A DNA stretch of 8,183 nucleotides, from contig JBBRWO010000095.1 of the NCBI GenBank assembly GCA_038249135.1, positions 1 through 8,183 on the forward strand, in the 5' to 3' direction. Both the position numbers and the translations under genes were made by a program. Within the stretch, counting starts at the first letter, position 1. The number at the start of each line of letters is the position of its first letter. The notes under the pieces are model-generated. The model had not been told where the DNA came from. It worked only from the letters and a program-made list of their open reading frames with translations, and ran no database searches. Below are positions 1-5,090 of the stretch, in pieces. The stretch is from JBBRWO01 sp038249135 (GTDB lineage Bacteria > Actinomycetota > Coriobacteriia > Anaerosomatales > JAAXUF01).

Positions 1-168
1 CTCAAGGCCGACCCACTTGCGTCAGACGTGCTCGTTCTGAGGGCCAAAACCTATCAAGAGCTCGGGGAGATCGAGAAGGCGAGAGCTGATTTTCAGACCG
101 CACTCAAGTACATCCCCGACTTTGAGCCTGCGTTGTCCGGGCTTCGTGAGCTGGATGGCAAGAACTAG
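1..168 (+). CDS. TPR-repeat protein, 3' end only (partial)
   Basis: Frame 1 is open from the window edge to a TAG stop at 166-168 and gives the last 55 residues of a protein whose start lies outside the window. The visible part reads as one tetratricopeptide repeat plus a capping helix: an A/L-rich helix (residues 9-21, ending YQELG), a turn, then the second helix ARADFQTALKYIPDF, with small and aromatic residues at the usual TPR positions. TPR proteins are helical scaffolds for protein-protein contacts. In cytochrome-rich loci they are sometimes assembly factors, but nothing here shows that role. The next gene starts about 30 bp downstream on the same strand with no terminator between, so the two are probably cotranscribed. 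The full length and any signal peptide or membrane anchor cannot be seen. Confidence 0.8.
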   Translation, partial: LKADPLASDVLVLRAKTYQELGEIEKARADFQTALKYIPDFEPALSGLRELDGKN

Positions 169-191
169 CCAGACGAATCACCACGTCAAAT

Positions 192-196
192 AAGGA
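192..196 (+). promoter_or_regulatory. Shine-Dalgarno deciding the NHL-protein start
   Basis: AAGGA at 192-196 directly abuts the first of three consecutive in-frame ATG codons (197, 200, 203). It is too close to serve 197 but leaves a normal 6-nt spacer to the ATG at 203, so 203 is the likeliest start. The choice alters the protein by only two methionines. Confidence 0.55.
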
Positions 197-202
197 ATGA
201 TG

Positions 203-1447
203 ATGCCGGAATCCCCTGTTACAAGCGCCGTAGAAGACCGTGAGTATTACGAAGAGCGCGTCGTCGAGGGTGTCGACAACCGTCGGACGCGTACGATCCT
301 GTCGGTCTTCATCGCACTTCTCATCCTGCTCCTTGTTGGAGTCGGTTGGTTCGTCGTCAAGTTGAATAGTCCGGTCAAGGCGCCCTCCGTCGCCGAGTTG
401 CCGGAAGGTGTGAGTTGGATTCGGTCGATCTATGCGTGGGGAACCACTTCGGACACGCTGCTCCGTGGGCCGGTGGATGTTGCGGTCGCGCCGAACGGCA
501 CAATCTGGACGGTCACCAACAAGCAGATCATCGCTGGATTTGATCCGGACGGGCGTGCGTCGGGGCTTATCGCTCCGATCGCAGGCAAGGGCAAGGGCCA
601 GGTCGTCTCGTTCGAGGGCTTGACCGTTGCCGACAATGGCGAGATCTATGTAGCCGATTTTGGTCGCAAGGTCATCATGGTGTTCTCGGCTGGTGGTCAG
701 TATGTGCGCGAGTTCCCGACAGATGATCTCCCCAACGAGGTGTACGTACGTGGGGACACAGTGGCAATCGCCACGATCAGCGGGGTGGAGGTGCGCACGA
801 CTACCGGCAAGCTTCTGAACAAATGGGGCAAGCGAGGGTCGGGCGACATCGGCATTGACGGCGCCCACGGCATACTCATCGGCGCGGATGGAACGGTGTA
901 TCTGTCTGATACCAGCAACACGCGCGTGCGAGCATTCACCCCGGCTGGGCGACCGCTGTGGACACGCGAGGGGACTCGTCGTGGCGTAAGCAACGCGCCG
1001 GCGGAAGTCGAGAAGATCGCCGGCGTTTCGCAGAGCCTTCAGCTCCCTGCGGGCATGACCATGGACGGGCGGGGTAGATTGCTTGTCGTCGACCCCTTCG
1101 AGTTTCAGATACTGGCGCTTGACACCAAGAATGGCCATATTACGGCGCGCTACGGCGAGTTCGGAGAGAAAGACGGGAAGTTCGCCTATCCGACCGGCAT
1201 CGCTTATGACCGCGAGCGCGACACCATCATGATTGCGGATACTTCGAACGATCGCGTGCAGATCATCCGTCTCCCCGGAACCGGTGGCAGCGCCATTCGC
1301 CGTTTCAGAGCATCTTTCTTCGACCAGCCGGTATGGTTGTGCCTATTCCCGCTGGCACTTCTCGTGTTTGCTCTCATTGTGTTCTTGCGACGCCGAGCAC
1401 AGTCTGCGCGGGATGACTCGGACTTGGATGCCGGCGGGCAGAAATAG
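203..1447 (+). CDS. Membrane-tethered NHL-repeat beta-propeller protein
   Basis: A 414-residue protein (416 if started at 197). A charged cytoplasmic N-terminus is followed by a membrane helix at about residues 31-53 (L/I/V-rich, ending GWFVVKL). About 300 residues of NHL-type repeats come next, and a second membrane helix at about 376-394 is followed by RRR and a short acidic tail. The repeats are recognised by recurring strand patterns such as GPVDVAVAPNGTIWTV, LTVADNGEIYVADFGRKVIMVF, GADGTVYLSDTSNTRVRAF and GIAYDRERDTIMIADTSNDR, five or six blades in all. By the positive-inside rule both ends are cytoplasmic and the propeller sits outside, held at both ends. NHL propellers bind proteins or other ligands and have no common catalytic activity. 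Here it lies between a TPR gene and three multiheme cytochrome genes on the same strand, so a scaffold or docking role in an electron-transfer assembly is plausible but inferred. No heme-binding motif is present. No clear terminator follows the stop. Confidence 0.85.
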   Translation: MPESPVTSAVEDREYYEERVVEGVDNRRTRTILSVFIALLILLLVGVGWFVVKLNSPVKAPSVAELPEGVSWIRSIYAWGTTSDTLLRGPVDVAVAPNGTIWTVTNKQIIAGFDPDGRASGLIAPIAGKGKGQVVSFEGLTVADNGEIYVADFGRKVIMVFSAGGQYVREFPTDDLPNEVYVRGDTVAIATISGVEVRTTTGKLLNKWGKRGSGDIGIDGAHGILIGADGTVYLSDTSNTRVRAFTPAGRPLWTREGTRRGVSNAPAEVEKIAGVSQSLQLPAGMTMDGRGRLLVVDPFEFQILALDTKNGHITARYGEFGEKDGKFAYPTGIAYDRERDTIMIADTSNDRVQIIRLPGTGGSAIRRFRASFFDQPVWLCLFPLALLVFALIVFLRRRAQSARDDSDLDAGGQK

Positions 1448-1504
1448 GTCGGAAGTGGGTTCCCGGAAACTTAGTCAGCCTTAGCGGAATTCATGGTCTG
1501 CTTA

Positions 1505-1533
1505 TTGCTTGGTGGATGTGGAGAAAGTATAGT
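1505..1533 (+). promoter_or_regulatory. Sigma70-type promoter of the hexaheme cytochrome gene
   Basis: TTGCTT (1505-1510) and TATAGT (1528-1533) are separated by exactly 17 bp. The -10 box matches the consensus at 5 of 6 positions and the -35 box keeps TTG. Transcription would start near 1540, giving a leader of about 75 nt before 1616. The position in an AT-richer gap just ahead of a gene with very strong ribosome binding supports it. No start site has been mapped. Confidence 0.55.
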
Positions 1534-1558
1534 GATTCTTGTATGACATCGGTTTCGT

Positions 1559-1577
1559 CGAAGACCATGCGTCTTCG
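1559..1577 (+). promoter_or_regulatory. Hairpin in the 5' leader of the hexaheme cytochrome mRNA
   Basis: CGAAGAC (1559-1565) and GTCTTCG (1571-1577) form a perfect 7-bp stem with a 5-nt loop (CATGC). It lies between the predicted transcription start and the Shine-Dalgarno site and has no T-tract, so it is not a terminator. A stabilising stem-loop or regulatory element of an abundant mRNA is possible. The fold does not sequester the ribosome-binding site. Confidence 0.4.
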
Positions 1578-1594
1578 TAAACAAATGCTGTCGC

Positions 1595-1606
1595 GAAAGG
1601 AGGTGA
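1595..1606 (+). promoter_or_regulatory. Near-maximal Shine-Dalgarno upstream of the hexaheme cytochrome
   Basis: GAAAGGAGGTGA matches, over all 12 nt, the complement of the conserved 3' tail of bacterial 16S rRNA (ACCUCCUUUC and neighbouring bases). It is 9 nt from the ATG at 1616 (12 nt counted from the GGAGG core). A second site, AAGGAG at 1643-1648, is 9 nt from an in-frame ATG at 1658. Two strong sites in tandem imply heavy translation of this gene or ribosome loading ahead of the 1658 start. Confidence 0.75.
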
Positions 1607-1657
1607 ATCACACACATGACAAACCACAAAAACTACGTAATCAAGGAGTCCAATAAC

Positions 1658-2653
1658 ATGAAGAAGACCTTGCTCGTCGCGATTATGGCTGTCGCGCTTG
1701 TTGTCGCTTTTGCGTCCACTGCCGTCGCCCGTCCCAGCGGCGATATCTACAAGGCGTGGACCACCAGCATCGGTACCCCCCACAGTGGCTACACGACCAC
1801 GACCACCAAATGCGCCGTCTGCCACTCGGTTCACTACGCTGCCACCTCTGGTTCAAGCTGGACCAAGGCCGGTAACACCTGGACCGCCGAAACCGGGAAC
1901 ACGGAGATGCTGCTCCGCTCGAACGTTGCCAATGCGTGTAACTACTGCCACATCACCACCTCCATCGGTGGCGTGCAGATCTATGGCGGTCTCGTTGCCG
2001 CATACACCACTAGCAGCAACACGGCGCACAACTTTGCCACGTGCTCTGAGTGTCACGCCGTTCACGGCGCCGACACCTACGCTGGTGCCAACGCTGCCAA
2101 GATCCTCCGCCAGATGCCAAACGGCGCGAGCATTCAGGCTGAGGTACTAGCTTCCACAATGCCTGCTACCAGCACCATCACGTCGCTCTTCGCTGACGCA
2201 GCTGCTGCGTACGCTGACGGCAACAAGTACAACCAGCAGGTTGCGTTCTGCTCGAGCTGCCACAAGGAGTGGACCACGTCCTCGGACGCGACCATTCAGG
2301 CCACCATCTACGGTGATCCGCAGAACGAGTACTACAAGGGTCACGCTATGACGGGTACCCTGAACTCCGCCGTCGGTGCCCCGCTGGGCAACAGCCTTGC
2401 CGCCGGTACCCAGATGGCATGGTCCGGTTCTACGCAGTGCCGCTCGTGCCACGACGCCGGTGGCGTCGACCAGTCGGGCGTTACGTTCAACAACTTCCCG
2501 CACTACACGCAGGGCTACTACCGCTTCATGGTTAGCGCTGCAGATGACGCTGCCGCGAACGATGCCGGCCAGGCTTTCCCTGTCGCTCAGGATGGTCAGT
2601 GCGTCAAGTGTCACAAGGGCTCCGCAGTCACCGGTGTTGGCCAGACCTACTAG
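1658..2653 (+). CDS. Secreted hexaheme c-type cytochrome (OmcS/OmcE-like layout)
   Basis: Predicted 331 residues from ATG 1658, which has AAGGAG 9 nt upstream and begins a textbook Sec signal peptide: MKK, a hydrophobic core, and cleavage after AVA at about residue 24. An in-frame ATG at 1616 with an even stronger Shine-Dalgarno would add 14 polar residues before the signal, so the start is not settled. Six CXXCH heme sites begin at residues C52, C94, C129, C198, C261 and C315. Besides the six motif histidines the mature chain has exactly six more (H42, H59, H124, H136, H229, H282), enough for bis-histidine ligation of every heme. There is no membrane segment after the signal and no sorting motif at the C-terminus (GQTY), so the product is exported and free. 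The layout (CxxCHxxH, MLL, CxxCH, CxxCHxxHG, CxxCH, KGHA, CxxCH, last CxxCH near the C-terminus) recalls the Geobacter nanowire cytochromes OmcS/OmcE from memory. Linkers are rich in Thr, Ala, Ser and Tyr. Codons favour C in the third position, as in highly expressed genes. An ordinary soluble electron carrier is the alternative. Confidence 0.9.
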   Translation: MKKTLLVAIMAVALVVAFASTAVARPSGDIYKAWTTSIGTPHSGYTTTTTKCAVCHSVHYAATSGSSWTKAGNTWTAETGNTEMLLRSNVANACNYCHITTSIGGVQIYGGLVAAYTTSSNTAHNFATCSECHAVHGADTYAGANAAKILRQMPNGASIQAEVLASTMPATSTITSLFADAAAAYADGNKYNQQVAFCSSCHKEWTTSSDATIQATIYGDPQNEYYKGHAMTGTLNSAVGAPLGNSLAAGTQMAWSGSTQCRSCHDAGGVDQSGVTFNNFPHYTQGYYRFMVSAADDAAANDAGQAFPVAQDGQCVKCHKGSAVTGVGQTY

Positions 2654-2689
2654 TCTGAGCCTCATCTGAGTGCGGCTCTTCGCTTCGCC

Positions 2690-2719
2690 GGGGCGGCCCC
2701 ATGTTGTTGGGGCCGCCCC
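2690..2719 (+). terminator. GC-rich rho-independent-type terminator after the hexaheme gene
   Basis: GGGGCGGCCCC (2690-2700) and GGGGCCGCCCC (2709-2719) pair perfectly over 11 bp around the loop ATGTTGTT. The stem is followed only by TTCTT before GC-rich sequence resumes, so termination may be partial. It begins 37 bp after the hexaheme stop codon and would separate high expression of that gene from lower expression of the two cytochrome genes downstream. Confidence 0.7.
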
Positions 2720-2758
2720 TTCTTGCGCGACACATAAATGGTCGCGCAAGAAGGGGCG
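2714..2758 (+). promoter_or_regulatory. Long 18-bp hairpin overlapping the terminator's 3' arm
   Basis: Positions 2714-2731 and 2741-2758 are perfect inverted repeats of 18 bp around a 9-nt loop (ACATAAATG). The left arm starts inside the 3' arm of the preceding terminator (shared bases 2714-2719), so the two stems cannot both form completely. No T-tract follows. It could be an antiterminator, an mRNA-end stabiliser or processing stem, a protein-binding palindrome, or the footprint of a small palindromic element. Confidence 0.7.
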
Positions 2759-2825
2759 TAACGCGCATCTCGGCAGTTCGTTTGCTTCTCAATCGCCAGC
2801 CGTTCCTCCGTCCGGGTGGGTGTTC

Positions 2826-3791
2826 ATGCGCAAGGTTGGATCGATGTTCCTGGTTGCCGCACTCGTCGTGGTGATTGCCGCAATGATTGCTGTTGCAGTT
2901 ACCCCACGGAGTGTCACGTGGGCGTGCGCAACATGCCACTCGAAGACCGTGACTGCGACAGTCAAGGGCTCACACGCTTCGACGAACTGCCTCGCCTGTC
3001 ACGCACCTGGTGCTGCCAGCCGGGTCGGCTTCGCTTGGACTGTGACCACGGGGATGCTGCCCGCAAGCCTCGCAGGCGCCGCGCGTACCACCCCCAGTTC
3101 GAACGTTGGGCGTACAGCGTGTCTTGACTGCCACGCCTCTGTCATGAAGCCGGGCGTCAGTTCTGGTAGCTCGGGATTGCGTATCAATCATCGTGAGTGT
3201 GCGGCGACAGGTTCGTGCAGCGCTTGCCACTCGTCGACAGCGCACGGATCGGCGACCAAGTGGATTCGTGAACCGATCATGGAAGAGTGCACGTCGTGTC
3301 ACGCTGACAACAATGCGACGTTGGCGTGTGATTCCTGCCACAAGGGCAAGCAGAAGCGCGATAGGCTCAAGGCGGGACCGTGGCAGATCACCCACGGGCC
3401 CAAGTGGGTCACTGCGCATGGGATGGGCGATACCAAATCGTGCAAGACCTGCCATCCCACGGACTACTGCAAACGGTGCCACAAGGTAGAGGTTCCTCAT
3501 CCGGCAGACTTCGGGACTACCCATGGCAAGGCCGCGATCAAAGATCGTCAGGCGTGTCAGCAATGTCATAAACGGACGGTGTTTTGTGACTCCTGCCATG
3601 GCGTGCGCATGCCGCACCCGTCCGGTTTCTTGAAGGTGCACTCATCGGCTGCGACGGGACTCGATGATGTGAAGTGCGCACGGTGTCACCTCGAAGCTGA
3701 CTGCGCCTACTGCCATGAGCGCCACGTGCATCCCGGCAATGCGGCGGCTGCGGCCGCCGGACAGCCTCGTCGAATCGGGGGCCGGAAATGA
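2826..3791 (+). CDS. Membrane-anchored dodecaheme c-type cytochrome
   Basis: Predicted 321 residues from ATG 2826. The same frame is open further upstream to 2670, but that stretch crosses the two hairpins. ATG 2844 (AAGG 8 nt upstream) is an alternative that would remove the basic residues of MRKVGS. One uncleaved-looking membrane helix (about 7-27) is followed at once by twelve CXXCH motifs (first cysteines at 34, 55, 99, 131, 155, 168, 206, 215, 244, 254, 284, 293) and no other recognisable fold. Eleven additional histidines are available as distal ligands, one fewer than the hemes. The start of the exported part (CATCH, then SH about 11 residues on, then CLACH) resembles the quinol-side heme pair of NapC/NirT/NrfH proteins, suggesting electron input from menaquinol. 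That is inference. In the C-terminal half CXXCH motifs come as close pairs followed by a PHP-type element (VPHP, MPHP). The stop overlaps the next start (ATGA), so both proteins should be made together. The C-terminus is an Ala run and a basic tail. Confidence 0.88.
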   Translation: MRKVGSMFLVAALVVVIAAMIAVAVTPRSVTWACATCHSKTVTATVKGSHASTNCLACHAPGAASRVGFAWTVTTGMLPASLAGAARTTPSSNVGRTACLDCHASVMKPGVSSGSSGLRINHRECAATGSCSACHSSTAHGSATKWIREPIMEECTSCHADNNATLACDSCHKGKQKRDRLKAGPWQITHGPKWVTAHGMGDTKSCKTCHPTDYCKRCHKVEVPHPADFGTTHGKAAIKDRQACQQCHKRTVFCDSCHGVRMPHPSGFLKVHSSAATGLDDVKCARCHLEADCAYCHERHVHPGNAAAAAAGQPRRIGGRK

Positions 3792-5068
3792 TTTCCACTT
3801 TGCAGCCTCTGTTGGACGCGTTCCGTCAGACATTCTCGGCACCAACAGCGAACCTTGCCATCACTCTGTTCGTGTTGGTGCTGATTCTTGGGGCGCTCGC
3901 CGTTCTCATTCTCGGTCTGCTGCTTGTGCTGACGCCTCGTCAGCGCCAAATCGTCAAGGTGCGGCGATTCAGGATCAACACTGCTGCCTCGGCTGGTTCG
4001 CTTGAGCCCGAGGGCGAGGAGCCGGTGCAGGAAGAGCGTGCTGCACCAGAAGCGAGCGCGGATGGTGCCACGATATCCACCGATGCCGAGGTCGCCGATT
4101 CCGAGTCCGCGGACGGGCCCACACCTGAGGCTGTACCGACTCGGGGCGCTCGGGCCAGGAAGCGCGCCGATGTGATCGCGACGATAAGTGTCGGTGTTCT
4201 CGTGACAGTCGCATTACTCAGTGCGTATGGGGTCACAGGCACAGATGCATTCTGCGCGCGTCAGTGCCACTCGGCGCAAGATGCGGTCGTGCAGGCTGGG
4301 CGGGTCGACCACTCTCGTTGCGTTTCGTGCCACGAGCAGCCAGGAATCGCCGGTCTTGTCCCCAACGTCGCATCACGGTTTCGGATGGTCTCTCAATCGC
4401 TTCTGAGCCAGCGGCAGCCCTCAGGTGCCGCATTCACCTCTTCGGCTGCGTGCCTGAGTTGCCATGATGACGTGCTCCGCAGCACCGTTCGCTCATCTCG
4501 GGGAATTGTCATGTCCCACAAGGAACCTGTGGGTCAAGGGATGCCGTGTACGCAGTGTCACTCCAAGACGGGTCACTCGGTCCGCCGCACTCTGTCGATG
4601 TCCACCTGTACGCCATGCCACGGCGTTTCGACCAAGCTACGCAGGTGCGCGCTGTGCCATGTCGACGATCCCTACTCGCCAAAGTCGCAGGCGGGCGCGT
4701 CGGACTCAACCCAGACTCTGGGGAGTGGCTCGATTGTATATCCGGTGGTTCAGGTCTCAGAGATCGGATGCGGTGCGTGCCACAACGAGAAGAAGACCTG
4801 CGATCCTTGTCACGGGACTCGGATGCCTCACAGTTCGGCATTCATCGCTGGCGGTCACGCACGAGTCTCGGCATTCGGGCGCAAACAGATGTGCATGAAA
4901 TGTCACACGCTGAACTCGTGCTCGAGTGGTTGTCACAGCGACTTCGCTGGCGGGCATGGTCCGACTTGGAGAGTCGCGCACGGGAAGGCGGGCCCCAAGG
5001 CGGTGTGCGCGTGTCACGCGGCTCGTTCAGGCCGCAAGACCCCCATGTGCCCTCTCTGCCATCCTTAG
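3788..5068 (+). CDS. Two-TM multiheme c-type cytochrome with 9 CXXCH, 2 CX3CH and 1 CXCH site
   Basis: Predicted 426 residues. The ATG at 3788 overlaps the TGA of the preceding gene (ATGA), the usual sign of translational coupling. Membrane helix 1 spans about residues 22-49 and is followed by basic RQRQIVKVRRFR. A loop rich in Glu, Ala and Pro (about 64-118) leads to basic RGARARKR and helix 2 (about 128-148). The heme domain fills 150-426. By the positive-inside rule the acidic loop is cytoplasmic and the heme domain external. Canonical CXXCH sites begin at C178, C222, C254, C274, C287, C328, C338, C369 and C421. Variants are CARQCH (156-161), CSSGCH (378-383) and CACH (407-410). Seven further histidines are available as ligands. 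The pattern after helix 2 (heme site, DH, CVSCH) resembles the N-terminus of NapC/NrfH-type quinol-oxidising cytochromes. The C-terminal third shares modules with the preceding protein, and the last heme motif is only one residue from the end. A partner of the dodecaheme protein in moving electrons out of the membrane is the likeliest role, unproven. Confidence 0.87.
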   Translation: MISTLQPLLDAFRQTFSAPTANLAITLFVLVLILGALAVLILGLLLVLTPRQRQIVKVRRFRINTAASAGSLEPEGEEPVQEERAAPEASADGATISTDAEVADSESADGPTPEAVPTRGARARKRADVIATISVGVLVTVALLSAYGVTGTDAFCARQCHSAQDAVVQAGRVDHSRCVSCHEQPGIAGLVPNVASRFRMVSQSLLSQRQPSGAAFTSSAACLSCHDDVLRSTVRSSRGIVMSHKEPVGQGMPCTQCHSKTGHSVRRTLSMSTCTPCHGVSTKLRRCALCHVDDPYSPKSQAGASDSTQTLGSGSIVYPVVQVSEIGCGACHNEKKTCDPCHGTRMPHSSAFIAGGHARVSAFGRKQMCMKCHTLNSCSSGCHSDFAGGHGPTWRVAHGKAGPKAVCACHAARSGRKTPMCPLCHP

Positions 5069-5090
5069 CGTAGTTCGTACCTAGGCGCTA
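5066..5090. terminator. Possible weak bidirectional terminator between convergent genes
   Basis: TAGCG (5066-5070) pairs with CGCTA (5086-5090), and TAG (5071-5073) with CTA (5081-5083) across a 2-nt bulge. This gives an 8-bp imperfect stem that contains the stop codons of both convergent genes. There is no T-tract on either strand, so termination here is uncertain. Confidence 0.25.

Noticed and set aside
104..1138. Long - strand reading frame opposite the NHL gene
   Set aside because: It is a shadow of a high-GC coding region: it has an Arg/His/Asp-rich composition without domains, and it overlaps both the TPR tail and the NHL gene, which have clear family features.
1541..1615. c-di-GMP (GEMM) or other known riboswitch ahead of the hexaheme cytochrome
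   Set aside because: Considered because some Geobacter cytochromes are riboswitch-controlled. The leader is short and shows only one simple 7-bp stem, with no recognisable GEMM core or tandem helices.
1658..2653. NrfA-type nitrite reductase or hydroxylamine/tetrathionate reductase
   Set aside because: No CXXCK site and no pentaheme/octaheme catalytic arrangement. All six hemes can be bis-His ligated, which favours electron transfer over catalysis.
2670..2825. N-terminal extension of the dodecaheme cytochrome to a GTG at 2670
   Set aside because: The frame is open, but it would be translated through both strong hairpins, and it buries the membrane helix 58 residues inside the protein. ATG 2826 begins a proper basic-plus-hydrophobic anchor.
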